From the NCBI GenBank assembly GCA_964511625.1, contig CAZEJG010000009.1, forward strand, positions 62,001-126,000: DNA of 64,000 nt. Direction: 5' to 3'. Position numbers and translations under genes: made by a program. Positions within the stretch are counted from its first letter, which is position 1; each line of letters opens with the position of its first letter. This document shows positions 1 through 9,197 of the stretch, in pieces. This DNA comes from Pseudohoeflea sp964511625. Lineage in GTDB: Bacteria > Pseudomonadota > Alphaproteobacteria > Rhizobiales > Rhizobiaceae. The notes under the pieces were generated by a model. It was not told the origin of the DNA and searched no databases. It worked only from the letters and a program-made list of their open reading frames with translations.

Positions 1-692
1 TCGATGCGGCCGACCAGCGCCTGGACTTCCGGATGGTCGAGGCACATGACGCCGAAGCCGTAGAACGGCACGTTCTCGACGAACTGGCGGAAGGCGGCGC
101 GCACGGCGTCGAAACTGCCGTAGTGGTCGAGATGCTCGGGATCGATATTGGTGATGATGGCGATCTCGGCCGGCAGTTTGAGGAAGGTGCCGTCGCTCTC
201 GTCGGCCTCGACCACCATCCACTCGCCCTCGCCCATGCGGGCATTGGTGCCGTAGGCGTTGATGATGCCGCCATTGATGACGGTGGGATCGAGCCCCCCG
301 GCGTCGAGCAGGGCGGCCACCATCGAGGTGGTGGTTGTCTTGCCGTGGGTGCCGCCGATGGCGATCGCATTGCGGAAGCGCATCAGTTCGGCGAGCATTT
401 CGGCGCGGCGCACGATCGGCAGCAGCTTTTCGCGGGCTGCGACGAGTTCCGGGTTGTTCTTCTTGATGGCAGTGGAGACAACCACCACCTCGGCCTCGCC
501 GAGATTGGCGGCCTCATGGCCGACATGCACCTCGATGCCCTTTTCGCGCAGGCGCACGACATTGGCGTTCTCGGCCTGATCCGAGCCCTGCACCTTGTAA
601 CCGAGATTGACCAGAACCTCGGCGATGCCGCTCATGCCGATGCCGCCGATGCCGATGAAATGCACCAGCCCGATTGTCTCAGGCATCTTCAT
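1..692 (-). CDS. murC: UDP-N-acetylmuramate--L-alanine ligase MurC (partial, 3' end outside window)
   Basis: MurC adds L-alanine to UDP-MurNAc in the cytoplasm, the first amino-acid step of peptidoglycan precursor synthesis. The reverse strand opens with an ATG at 692 and reads a glycine-rich nucleotide-binding start (HFIGIGGIGMSGIA, about residues 11-24), then the Mur-ligase P-loop GGTHGKTTTT and the stretch EADESDGTF typical of MurC. About 230 residues are visible; the rest of the central domain and the C-terminal domain lie left of base 1. A GGGAG ribosome site sits 9 bases before the ATG, and the gap to murG is only 15 bases, so it is the last visible gene of the division/cell-wall operon. 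Identity is clear from motifs and position; completeness cannot be judged. Confidence 0.96.
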   Translation of the reverse strand, partial: MKMPETIGLVHFIGIGGIGMSGIAEVLVNLGYKVQGSDQAENANVVRLREKGIEVHVGHEAANLGEAEVVVVSTAIKKNNPELVAAREKLLPIVRRAEMLAELMRFRNAIAIGGTHGKTTTTSMVAALLDAGGLDPTVINGGIINAYGTNARMGEGEWMVVEADESDGTFLKLPAEIAIITNIDPEHLDHYGSFDAVRAAFRQFVENVPFYGFGVMCLDHPEVQALVGRI

Positions 693-707
693 GGTGAAAT
701 GCTCCCG

Positions 708-1808
708 TTAGTTGTCCGTGCCGGCTGCAATAGCCTCTACCAGATCGGCAAGCAACTGCGTGGCATTGGTTCTCCCGGTGCTCAATGCGGCACGGGCCAT
801 GGCTTCGAGCCGCGCGGGATCGGACAGAAGCGTTTCGAGATCGGCGGCGAGAGACGCGGTCGTGATATCGGGTTGGCGGCGCATCAGCGCTCCGCCGGCC
901 TCGACGAGAATCTTCGCGTTGTGGCCCTGGTCGTCGTCGAGCGCATGCGGCAGCGGCACGAGGATCGCCGGCCGGCCGATAATGCCGAGTTCGTTGACGG
1001 TCGAGGCGCCCGAGCGCGAGAGCACGAGATGGGCATTGGCCATCCGCCCCGGCAGGTCGGAGAAGAAGGGTTCGACTTCGGCGCTCACGCCCATTTCGGC
1101 GTAACGCGCCTTCACCCGGCCCTCGTCCTCCGGCCGCGCCTGCTGCACGATCCGGAGACGTGCGCGCAGGTCAGCCGGCAGAAGCGCGACCGCCTCCGGG
1201 ACGTCGTCAGAAAAATAGCGCGCGCCCTGGCTTCCGCCGAAAACGAGAACACGCAATTCGCCGTCGGGCGCCGGCGTGTCGTAAGGCGTGGCGGCAAGAT
1301 CGATGACCGCGCGCCGCGCCGGATTGCCGACCTCGACGATCTTGGCGGCCTGGCTGCCCGACGGTTTCAGAAAGCCGCCGGCGATGCGGTCAACACGCCC
1401 GGCCAGAAGCCGGTTGGCCCGGCCCATGACGCCATTCTGCTCATGGATGATGGTCGGAACATCGGCGCCCACGGCCGCCATCAGCGGCGGCACAGTGGGA
1501 TAGCCGCCGAAACCGACGACGACGGCGGGCCGGACCGAGCGGACCAGCGTGCCGGCGGTGCGGTAGCCAGTCCAGAGTTTCCACAAGGCTCTGGCGACGT
1601 TAAGCGGGTTCTTCGAACCGATGGTGGCCGAGGGCACCACATGGATCTTCTCGGCCGGAAAGTGGCCGGCGAATTTCTCCGCACGCACATCCGTGACGAG
1701 ATGAACGGTGTGTCCCCGCGCCTTCAGTTCGAGCGCCAGCGCCTCCGCCGGAAACAGGTGGCCACCCGTTCCGCCCGCCGACAGCAGGACCGGTCCGGAT
1801 AGACCCAT
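708..1808 (-). CDS. murG: UDP-GlcNAc:lipid I N-acetylglucosaminyltransferase MurG
   Basis: MurG converts lipid I to lipid II at the inner face of the cytoplasmic membrane. The 366-residue product has the usual family length. It starts with the glycine-rich loop SAGGTGGHLFPA (about residues 10-21), has the acceptor-side motif HEQNGVMGRAN near residue 120, and carries the C-terminal donor-site stretch SRSGASTVNELG (about 266-277). Its ATG overlaps the ftsW stop by one base (TGATG), which indicates translational coupling. The order ftsW-murG-murC is the standard one, but lipid I, the substrate, must be made by an MraY that is not encoded in this cluster. Confidence 0.97.
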   Translation of the reverse strand: MGLSGPVLLSAGGTGGHLFPAEALALELKARGHTVHLVTDVRAEKFAGHFPAEKIHVVPSATIGSKNPLNVARALWKLWTGYRTAGTLVRSVRPAVVVGFGGYPTVPPLMAAVGADVPTIIHEQNGVMGRANRLLAGRVDRIAGGFLKPSGSQAAKIVEVGNPARRAVIDLAATPYDTPAPDGELRVLVFGGSQGARYFSDDVPEAVALLPADLRARLRIVQQARPEDEGRVKARYAEMGVSAEVEPFFSDLPGRMANAHLVLSRSGASTVNELGIIGRPAILVPLPHALDDDQGHNAKILVEAGGALMRRQPDITTASLAADLETLLSDPARLEAMARAALSTGRTNATQLLADLVEAIAAGTDN

Positions 1809-2971
1809 CAGGCCTGCTCCGGACGAAGTGCCGTGAAGGGACGGCGCAGGCCGGCCGAGCGGCGCGCGCGCGATTCCGGGCTCTGGCGGGTGAGCGCCAG
1901 CAGGAAGCCCGCCGTCAGAGCAACCGCGATCATCGACGAACCACCATAAGAGATCATCGGCAGCGTCATGCCCTTGGCGGGCAGGAGTTCGAGATTGACG
2001 CCGATATTGATGAAGGACTGGAAGCCGATCAGCAGCGAAAGGCCAGCGACCGCAAGCCGCGAGAACTCGTCCTGCATCTTGCCCGCCTTGGACAGGCCGC
2101 GCATGACGATGAAGGCGAAGAGCAGCGTCAGCACCATGCAGAACAGGATGCCGAATTCCTCGGCCGCCACCGAGAAGACGAAGTCGGTGTGGCTGTCGGG
2201 CAGGATGCGCTTGATGGTTCCCTCGCCCGGACCCTGGCCAAACCAGTCCCCGCGGATGATGGCCTCACGCGCGGTATCGACCTGGAAGGTGTCACCGCCC
2301 TTTTCGAGAAAGCCGTTGATGCGCTCGGCGACGTGGGAGAAGGCAAAATAGGCGCCGATGAAGCCGGCGACCGCCAGACCGCCCAGAAGCACGATCCAGA
2401 ACCAGCTCATGCCGGCCATGAAGAACATGCCGCCCCAGATGGCTGTGGTCAGCATGGTTTGGCCCAGGTCTGGCTGGGCGACGAGAAGGGCTGCGACGAT
2501 GAGGAAGAGGATGATGGCAAAGAGGTTGCCCGGGATTTCCGGATGGCGCGAGCGTTCGGAGAACAGCCAGGCGCAGATGATCACGAAAGCGGGCTTCATG
2601 AACTCGGACGGCTGGATGGAAAGGCCGGCGACGGAAATCCAGCGCCGCGAACCCTTGACCTCGACCCCGAAAAACAGTGCCAGAACCATGGCCGCGATTG
2701 AAAGGCCGAGGAGAACCAGCGCCAGCCGACGCACCTGACGCGGTGCCAGGAAAGAGACTCCGATCATGGTAGCGAGCGCCGGAGCGAGGAAGAAGGCGTG
2801 GCGCTTGACGAAGTGGAAGCTGTCGAGACCGAGCCGCTCGGCGACTGGCGGACTGGCGGCGAACGACAACATGAAGCCGATGCCGATGAGCGCCAGGAAG
2901 CCGGCCAGAAACAGTCTGTCGATCGTCCAGAACCAGTCGGCGACCGGTCCCCGTTCCACGCGGCTTACCAT
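1808..2971 (-). CDS. ftsW: Septal peptidoglycan polymerase FtsW (SEDS family)
   Basis: FtsW is the SEDS-family glycosyltransferase that polymerises lipid II at the septum together with the class B penicillin-binding protein FtsI, whose gene lies upstream in the same operon. The 387-residue protein shows about ten hydrophobic segments and the SEDS landmarks: an SxQPSEFMKPA stretch near residue 120 and a late motif with PMISYGGSSM around residue 340. The start at 2971 directly abuts the murD stop (2972), with no spacer. Its partner murG begins within its stop codon. Assignment as FtsW rather than RodA rests on position in the division cluster. Confidence 0.96.
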   Translation of the reverse strand: MVSRVERGPVADWFWTIDRLFLAGFLALIGIGFMLSFAASPPVAERLGLDSFHFVKRHAFFLAPALATMIGVSFLAPRQVRRLALVLLGLSIAAMVLALFFGVEVKGSRRWISVAGLSIQPSEFMKPAFVIICAWLFSERSRHPEIPGNLFAIILFLIVAALLVAQPDLGQTMLTTAIWGGMFFMAGMSWFWIVLLGGLAVAGFIGAYFAFSHVAERINGFLEKGGDTFQVDTAREAIIRGDWFGQGPGEGTIKRILPDSHTDFVFSVAAEEFGILFCMVLTLLFAFIVMRGLSKAGKMQDEFSRLAVAGLSLLIGFQSFINIGVNLELLPAKGMTLPMISYGGSSMIAVALTAGFLLALTRQSPESRARRSAGLRRPFTALRPEQA

Positions 2972-4396
2972 CTAGGCTACCCCCTTGGCTGTCGTTTCGA
3001 CGAGCATGTCTATTCCATCGAGCTTCGCCACCTCGGCAACGAAGGCTTCGCCCCGTACCTCGAAATTGCGGAACTGGTCGAAGCTCGCGCAGGCTGGTGA
3101 CAGTAGCACCACCGGGCTTGCGCCGGCATTGTCGGGCGATTCCGCCGCATCGCGGGCGGCGTGCGCGACGGCATTGGCGAGCGTGCCGGAAATCTCGAAC
3201 TCGCCATGCGCCCCGAAGACCGAGGCGAAGGCGGAGGCCGCCTCGCCGATCAGATAGGCCTTGGCAATCCGCGGAAACAGCGGTTCGAGCGCGTCGATGC
3301 CGCCCTGTTTGGGCAGCCCGCCGGCAATCCAGTAAATGTTCTCGTAGCTCGACAGCGCCGGGGCTGCAGCCTCGGCATTGGTAGCCTTGGAGTCGTTGAC
3401 GAAGAGCACATGGTCCCGCCGGGCGACCGGCTGCATGCGGTGCTTGAGGCCGGGGAAGCTCGCCAGTCCGTCTCGGATCTCGTCGTCGGTAAGTCCGACG
3501 ATCCGGCAGGCGGCGATGGCGGCAGCGGCGTTCTGCGCGTTGTGCCGCCCGCGCAGCGTCGGGATATCCTTCAGATCGGCGAAATCGGTGGCGTTGCCGC
3601 GCACGGCTTCCTTGATGATGCTGCCCTCGGCGAAGAACCCATCATCGAGAGAACCGTCCTTGGAGACGCGGAGCACCCGCACGCCGATCCGGCCGAGACG
3701 ATCGGCGATCGCCCGCGTCCAGCCGTCGTCGACGGCGATGACTGCGACCTCCGAGCGGGCGACGAGGCGTTCCTTGATCTCGGCGTAGTGCTCCATCGAG
3801 CCGTGCCGGTCGAGATGGTCCGGCGTGAGATTGAGAAGCAGGCCGGCGGAGGGATCGAGCGAGGGTGCCAGATCGATCTGGTAGGACGAGCATTCGACGA
3901 CGTGGAAGCGGTCCTTCGCAGGCGCTTCGAGCGCGAGCACCGGCGTGCCGATATTGCCGCCCAGCTGGGCGTCGCGGCCGCTGGCGGCGATGATGTGGGC
4001 AATGAGCGCGGTCGTCGTCGACTTGCCGTTGGTCCCGGTGATGGCGATCAGCGGACTGCCGGGTGCGGTTGCCTGACGCTCCCTTACGAAAATTTCAACG
4101 TCGCCGATAATCTCGGCGTTCGCCGCCTCGGCGAGATCGACCGTCCAGTGCGGTTTAGGATGGGTCAGCGGCACGCCGGGAGACAGCACCAGTGTCTCAA
4201 CGCCCGACCAGTCGAACTCGCGCAGATCGGCGGTGTCGATGCCGAGCTCTGCCGCCTTGGCCACCTGATCGGGATTGTCGTCCCAGGCAACGATATCCGC
4301 GCCGCCGGCTTTCAGCGATTGCGCCGTGACGAGCCCCGAACCGCCGAGACCGAAAAGCGCGACCCGGCGCCCCGAAAAGCTCGTCGCCGGTATCAT
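2972..4396 (-). CDS. murD: UDP-N-acetylmuramoyl-L-alanine--D-glutamate ligase MurD
   Basis: MurD adds D-glutamate to UDP-MurNAc-L-Ala. The 474-residue protein begins with a Rossmann-like segment (VALFGLGGSGLVTAQSL) and has the Mur-ligase P-loop ITGTNGKSTTTAL around residues 119-131, followed by NLTPDHLDRHGSME and the C-terminal VNDSKATNAEAA typical of MurD. Its start codon overlaps the stop of murF by four bases (ATGA at 4393-4396). In most proteobacteria mraY lies between these two genes; here it does not. The product is of normal length with intact motifs, so the junction does not look like a truncation. Confidence 0.97.
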   Translation of the reverse strand: MIPATSFSGRRVALFGLGGSGLVTAQSLKAGGADIVAWDDNPDQVAKAAELGIDTADLREFDWSGVETLVLSPGVPLTHPKPHWTVDLAEAANAEIIGDVEIFVRERQATAPGSPLIAITGTNGKSTTTALIAHIIAASGRDAQLGGNIGTPVLALEAPAKDRFHVVECSSYQIDLAPSLDPSAGLLLNLTPDHLDRHGSMEHYAEIKERLVARSEVAVIAVDDGWTRAIADRLGRIGVRVLRVSKDGSLDDGFFAEGSIIKEAVRGNATDFADLKDIPTLRGRHNAQNAAAAIAACRIVGLTDDEIRDGLASFPGLKHRMQPVARRDHVLFVNDSKATNAEAAAPALSSYENIYWIAGGLPKQGGIDALEPLFPRIAKAYLIGEAASAFASVFGAHGEFEISGTLANAVAHAARDAAESPDNAGASPVVLLSPACASFDQFRNFEVRGEAFVAEVAKLDGIDMLVETTAKGVA

Positions 4397-5919
4397 TGAC
4401 GCGTCTCCGGCTCGATTTCCGGCGCTTCGTCCTGCTCGGTTTCGGACTCGGGCTCGGGCGCCTGCGCCACCTCCGCTTCCACCGGTTCGGCCACCGGAGC
4501 TGGCCGCGGCGGGAAGACCTCGATCATGGCGGCTACGATCTTGCCGAAGCCGATGCCGAAGGAGGACTTGACCATGACCGCGTCGCCGGCCCGGATATTG
4601 GCCTTGAGCCAGTCGGCAAGTTCCTCGGCGCTTTCGCGATAGATCACCTCGCGCTCGGAGCCCAACTCCTCCGCGAGATGGCGCATCTCATCGCCGGCGA
4701 GGCAGACGATGTCCGCACCCGCCTCGATGATCGCAGGCTTCAGGTCGCGATGCACCTTCTCGGAGAACTTGCCCATTTCCAGCATGTCGCCGAGCACGGC
4801 GATGCGGCGACCGCCCTCGCCCGGTACCGTCGACCGCAGCAGCGACAACGCCGCGCGCATGGAGGCCGGATTGGCGTTGTAACTTTCGTCGATCAGCGTG
4901 ACCGCGCCGTCGTGCATCTCGAGCAGATAGCGCGCGCCGCGTCCCTTCTCGGCCGAGAAGCTCGCAAAGGCGCGGGCAACCTCCGCCATGTCGGCGCCGG
5001 CAAACCATGCGGCGCCGAGCGCGGCCAGCGCGTTCTGAACCACATGACGGCCCGGCGCACCGATGGTGAGCGCAATATCGCGCGCGTTGAGTCGGGCGGT
5101 AATGTCGGAATGGTCGGCTTCCAGCTTGACCGACATCAGCCGGATCGTCGCCTGCTTGTGCTCGCCAAAAGACCGGACGTGGCCGATGCCGAGTTCGTCG
5201 GCGCGCTTTTTCAAGGCGCCATATTTCTCGTTGTCGCGGTTGAGGAGCAGGTAGCCGCCCTCCTCCAGACCTTCCATGATCTCGGCCTTGGCCATGGCAA
5301 TTTCGCCGAGGCTCTTGAAATTGCCCAGATGCGCGGCGGCCACCGTGGTGATCATGGCCACATGCGGCCGCACCATCTTGACCAGCGGCCGGATCTCGTC
5401 CGGGTGGTTCATGCCGATCTCGAACACACCGAAGGCGGCGGTTTCGGGAAGACGCGCAAGTGTCAGCGGCACGCCCCAGTGATTGTTGAGCGAGGCCTTC
5501 GCCGCATGCACCTCGCCGCAGGGCGCGAGCACGTGGCGCAGCATCTCCTTGGTCGTCGTCTTGCCGACCGAACCGGTGACGGCGATGATCTTGGCCTGCG
5601 AGCGTGCACGGGCGGCGCGGCCGAGCTTGCCGAGGGCCTCCAGCACGTCGTCGACCACGATCATCGGCACCGACAGCGCCAGCCGACCCATCGCCGGCAG
5701 CTTGGCCTCGGCGACGACGAGAAGGCCCGCGCCGTTGGCCATGGCCGAGGACGCGAAATTGTGGCCGTCGAACTTGTCACCCTTGATGGCGAAGAACGCG
5801 TCGCCCGGCTGCAGCGTTCGCGTGTCAATGGAGATGCCGGTAATCCCCTTCGGCATGTCGCCGACAGGGCGACCGTTCATCGCCTCGACGAGATCGTCCG
5901 TGGTCCAGAGCATGCTCAT
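4393..5919 (-). CDS. murF: UDP-N-acetylmuramoyl-tripeptide--D-alanyl-D-alanine ligase MurF
   Basis: MurF attaches D-Ala-D-Ala to complete the UDP-MurNAc-pentapeptide. The P-loop ITAVTGSVGKTTTKE-like segment (visible as VTGSVGKTTTKEML near residue 114), NHPDEIRPL and the C-terminal DESYNANPASMRAAL are MurF hallmarks. At 508 residues it is somewhat longer than usual: roughly the last 40 residues form a Pro/Glu-rich tail (PVAEPVEAEV onward, ending ETRQ) that looks disordered and lies outside the ligase fold. The start overlaps the murE stop by four bases (ATGA) and the end overlaps murD by four bases, so the run is tightly coupled. The acidic tail sits exactly where mraY would normally follow. 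Confidence 0.96.
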   Translation of the reverse strand: MSMLWTTDDLVEAMNGRPVGDMPKGITGISIDTRTLQPGDAFFAIKGDKFDGHNFASSAMANGAGLLVVAEAKLPAMGRLALSVPMIVVDDVLEALGKLGRAARARSQAKIIAVTGSVGKTTTKEMLRHVLAPCGEVHAAKASLNNHWGVPLTLARLPETAAFGVFEIGMNHPDEIRPLVKMVRPHVAMITTVAAAHLGNFKSLGEIAMAKAEIMEGLEEGGYLLLNRDNEKYGALKKRADELGIGHVRSFGEHKQATIRLMSVKLEADHSDITARLNARDIALTIGAPGRHVVQNALAALGAAWFAGADMAEVARAFASFSAEKGRGARYLLEMHDGAVTLIDESYNANPASMRAALSLLRSTVPGEGGRRIAVLGDMLEMGKFSEKVHRDLKPAIIEAGADIVCLAGDEMRHLAEELGSEREVIYRESAEELADWLKANIRAGDAVMVKSSFGIGFGKIVAAMIEVFPPRPAPVAEPVEAEVAQAPEPESETEQDEAPEIEPETRQ

Positions 5920-7385
5920 GCGGCAGTCTCCGCGAGCGCCTTACGGATTTCCGCGTGATCCGAGAACGGCAGCACGGTAGGGCCGATCGTCTGCCCCTCT
6001 TCGTGCCCCTTGCCGGCGACGATCAGCGTGTCACCGTGGTCGAGCATGTCGACGGCGGTGCGGATGGCCTCCGCGCGGTCGCCGATTTCCTTCGCGCCCG
6101 GTGCGGCGGCCATGATCTCCGCGCGAATGGCGGCGGGCTCTTCCGAGCGCGGATTGTCGTCGGTGACGATGACGACGTCGGCGAGCCGGGTCGCGATTTC
6201 GCCCATGATCGGGCGCTTGCCGCGATCACGGTCGCCGCCGCAGCCGAAGACCACGACGACGCGGCCGGTGGTGAAGGGACGAACGGCCTCGAGCACGTTC
6301 TCGAGCGCCTCTGGCTTGTGGGCGTAGTCGACATAGCAGGGCGCGCCGTCTGCGGTGGAGCCGACGAGATCGAGCCGGCCGGATGCGCCCTTGAGTGTTT
6401 CGAGCGCCTCGAGCGCTGCGTCGACGGACACGCCGGACGCCATCGCCATGCCGGCGGCCACGAGCGCGTTGGCGAACTGGAAGTCGCCCGCGAGCGGCAG
6501 ATGCACCTCGAAGATGCGGCCGTCGTGATGGACTTCGCCGATCTGCTTGTGCCGCAGGTGCTCGACCCGCTTGAGCTGGAGAAAGCCACCCTTGCGTCCG
6601 ACGGAAAGCACTTGCGCTCCCGCCAGTTCGGCAGCACTTACGGCGCGTTCCGACCAGGAGTCGTCGGCGAAGATGACCGCCGGATCGCCCTTCGGCAGCA
6701 GCGTATCGAACAGCCGCATCTTGGCGCGGAAATAGTCGTCCATGTCGGTGTGGTAGTCGAGATGGTCGCGACCGAGATTGGTGAAGCCCGCCACCGACAG
6801 CGCCACGCCGTCGAGCCGGCGCTGCACGAGGCCGTGGCTGGAGGCTTCCATCGCCGCATGGGTCACGCCGGAGCTGGCGAGCTCGGCGAGCAGCTTGTGG
6901 AGCGCGACGGGATCGGGCGTGGTCAGCGAGCCGTAATCCTCCCGGCCCGGCGCCACCACGCCGGTGGTGCCGATCGAGGCGGCCTGTTCACCCGCGGATG
7001 CCCAGATCTGGCGCAGGAAGGAGGCGACCGAGGTCTTGCCCGCCGTGCCGGTGACCGCACCGACGAGACGCGGCTGCAGGCCGTAGAACGCGGCGGCCGA
7101 ACGGGCGAGCGTCTGGCGCGCATCGGCGGCGATCACCACGGGCAGTCCGGTCTCGCCGAGTCCCTCGTCGCTGTCGGCGATGACCGCAACCGCACCCTTG
7201 AGCGCCGCATCGGCGACGAACTTCGCGCCGTCCGTCTTCGTACCGTGCAGCGCGAAGAACAGGTTTCCGGGAACGACGGTACGGCTGTCGGCCGTCAGTC
7301 CGGAAATCTCGATGCCGCCGACGCTGTCGTCGGCCAGTTCGATCGCGCCTTCGGGAAGGGCTCGGATCAGCTCTTTGAACTTCAT
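5916..7385 (-). CDS. murE: UDP-N-acetylmuramoyl-tripeptide synthetase MurE (meso-diaminopimelate-adding)
   Basis: MurE adds the third stem-peptide residue. The 489-residue protein has the P-loop AVTGTAGKTSVASF (about residues 108-121), TTPDPVALHK, the EASSHGLVQRRLDG stretch and a C-terminal DNPRSEEP (about 410-417). The DNPR tetrad is the established signature of MurE enzymes that use meso-diaminopimelate, as expected for a Gram-negative wall. The murF start lies within its stop codon, and 69 bases separate it from ftsI upstream. Start chosen at the ATG at 7385, which gives the normal N-terminus. Confidence 0.96.
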   Translation of the reverse strand: MKFKELIRALPEGAIELADDSVGGIEISGLTADSRTVVPGNLFFALHGTKTDGAKFVADAALKGAVAVIADSDEGLGETGLPVVIAADARQTLARSAAAFYGLQPRLVGAVTGTAGKTSVASFLRQIWASAGEQAASIGTTGVVAPGREDYGSLTTPDPVALHKLLAELASSGVTHAAMEASSHGLVQRRLDGVALSVAGFTNLGRDHLDYHTDMDDYFRAKMRLFDTLLPKGDPAVIFADDSWSERAVSAAELAGAQVLSVGRKGGFLQLKRVEHLRHKQIGEVHHDGRIFEVHLPLAGDFQFANALVAAGMAMASGVSVDAALEALETLKGASGRLDLVGSTADGAPCYVDYAHKPEALENVLEAVRPFTTGRVVVVFGCGGDRDRGKRPIMGEIATRLADVVIVTDDNPRSEEPAAIRAEIMAAAPGAKEIGDRAEAIRTAVDMLDHGDTLIVAGKGHEEGQTIGPTVLPFSDHAEIRKALAETAA

Positions 7386-7454
7386 ATGGGCCTGAATTCT
7401 TCGGTCGTTGTCTCGGTTACGGGAATACGGTTCGAATCACTGACAAAGCAGGCT

Positions 7455-9197
7455 TCAATATGACAGCCGCGCAATGGCTGCGTCATTGCTGAATTTCGGT
7501 TCCACACCGAGGAAGGCCGCCGAACGGCGGATGATCGCGCCCACCATCGGCGCGGCGTTGAGACCCGCCGACGCACCATGCTTGCCCTCTTCGGGCTTCG
7601 GCTCGTCGACGATGGTGAGAACCACATATTGCGGGTCGTCGATCGGAAAGGCTGCCAGGAACGCGTTGAAGCGGACGGAGTTGGAATAGCGACCGTTGAC
7701 CACCTTTTCCGCGGTACCGGTCTTGCCGCCGACGCGGAAACCCTCGACCTCGGCGCGGCGACCCGAACCGTGGTTGACGTTTTCCCTCATCAGTTCCCGC
7801 ATCTCGTCCGATGTTCTCGGGTTGACCACCTGGACGGCATGACGCTCGGCTTCAGCGCGGCTGCGCGGCAGGAAGGTGGGCTCGATCAGCTTGCCGCCGT
7901 TCATCAGCGCCGCGCCCGCAACGGCCGTCTGAAGCGGCGTGGTGGCGACACCGTGGCCGAAGGCGACGGTCATCGAGTTGATCTTCTTCCACTCGTGCGG
8001 CTGCGACGGCAGGGCGACTTCGGGAAGTTCGGTGTCCATGCGCGTCAGGAGTCCGAGCCGGGTGAGAAACTCCTTGTGGCCGTCGATGCCCACCGCGTCG
8101 GCCATCTTTGCTGAAGCGATGTTGGAGGAGTGGGTGAACACTTCCGGAATGGTAAGAACACGGTTCGTGCCGTGGAAGTCATGGATCGTAAAGCCGCCGA
8201 TGGTCAGCGGCCGGGTCGCGTCGATCCGGTCGCTCATCTTGAAGAGGCCGGAATCCAGCCCCATCGCCAGGGTGAAGGTCTTGAAGGTCGAGCCCATTTC
8301 GTAGGTGCCCGCCGACATCCGGTTGAGGCGATCCTTTTCCAGCGCCTGAACCGGATTGTTGGGATCGTAGTCGGGCAGCGACGACATGGCGATCACTTCG
8401 CCGGTGTGGATATCGAGGACGACTGCGCCGGCGGCAATGGCCTTGTAGCGGGTCATGGCGGCTGCGAGTTCGTCGCGCACCACGCTCTGCACCCGCAGGT
8501 CGATCGACAGCCGAACCGGTTCGAGGCTCTCGTTGACGGTCAGGCCGGTGGCGGCGAGGTCGCCGAGCCCCTGCCCGTCGACATACTTCTCCATGCCGGC
8601 GATGCCCTTGTTGTCGATATTGACGTGACCGACGACATAGGCGGCGGTGGGACCACCGGGATAGAAACGCCGCTTTTCGGGCCGGAAACCGATGCCGGGA
8701 ATGCCGAGTGACAGGATCTGGCTCTGCTGCTTGGGGGTAAGCTGGCGGCGCAGCCACTGGAAGCGCGAGGACGAGGACAGCTTGCGATAGGTGCTCCGCA
8801 CATCGAGATCCGGCAGCACCGTCGCCAGCCGTTCCACCGCCTCGTCCGGATCCACGATCTTGTTGGGTTCGGCGTAGAGCGAGACGGTGCGGATGTCGGT
8901 CGCAAGCACCTCGCCGTTGCGGTCGAGCAGGTCGGGCCGCGAGGCCATCAGCTTGTCGGCCGGGCCGATCGAGGCCACGGTCTCCTCGTTCTCGAGACCG
9001 TACTGGATGAGACGGGCGCCGATCACGCCGTAAAACACGGTGAAGCAGAGGATGGTGATGAAGATGCGGCTGCGCGACTGCTGGCCGTAACTGGCGCGCT
9101 CTCCCTTGACCACGATCCGTCCATCGGAGGTGGCTCGTGAAGACCTGCGCGAAGGCAGAAAGCGGAAACCGCCGGCGAGTGAGGACAACGCGATCAT
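7455..9197 (-). CDS. ftsI: Septal penicillin-binding protein FtsI/PBP3 (peptidoglycan DD-transpeptidase)
   Basis: FtsI crosslinks septal peptidoglycan in the periplasm and pairs with FtsW. The 580-residue sequence has one N-terminal membrane segment (about residues 44-65, IFITILCFTVFYGVIGARLI), a class B PBP dimerisation domain, and a transpeptidase domain with the serine box EMGSTFKTFT (S in STFK), the SSN motif (HSSNIASAK) and the KTGTAEKV box. All three active-site motifs are intact. The N-terminus overlaps ftsL by four bases. The cytoplasmic N-terminal segment of about 40 basic residues could be shortened if a later start is used, but no better start with a ribosome site is evident. Confidence 0.95.
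   Translation of the reverse strand: MIALSSLAGGFRFLPSRRSSRATSDGRIVVKGERASYGQQSRSRIFITILCFTVFYGVIGARLIQYGLENEETVASIGPADKLMASRPDLLDRNGEVLATDIRTVSLYAEPNKIVDPDEAVERLATVLPDLDVRSTYRKLSSSSRFQWLRRQLTPKQQSQILSLGIPGIGFRPEKRRFYPGGPTAAYVVGHVNIDNKGIAGMEKYVDGQGLGDLAATGLTVNESLEPVRLSIDLRVQSVVRDELAAAMTRYKAIAAGAVVLDIHTGEVIAMSSLPDYDPNNPVQALEKDRLNRMSAGTYEMGSTFKTFTLAMGLDSGLFKMSDRIDATRPLTIGGFTIHDFHGTNRVLTIPEVFTHSSNIASAKMADAVGIDGHKEFLTRLGLLTRMDTELPEVALPSQPHEWKKINSMTVAFGHGVATTPLQTAVAGAALMNGGKLIEPTFLPRSRAEAERHAVQVVNPRTSDEMRELMRENVNHGSGRRAEVEGFRVGGKTGTAEKVVNGRYSNSVRFNAFLAAFPIDDPQYVVLTIVDEPKPEEGKHGASAGLNAAPMVGAIIRRSAAFLGVEPKFSNDAAIARLSY

Noticed and set aside
33..1802. 589-residue open frame on the plus strand
   Set aside because: It is antisense to murC and murG, which have clear motifs; the frame is held open by high GC, and the protein is low-complexity His/Arg/Asp-rich without any domain.
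4393..5919. mraY hidden in the murF region
   Set aside because: The interval is fully occupied by murF with ligase motifs; no multi-helix membrane frame exists on either strand there.
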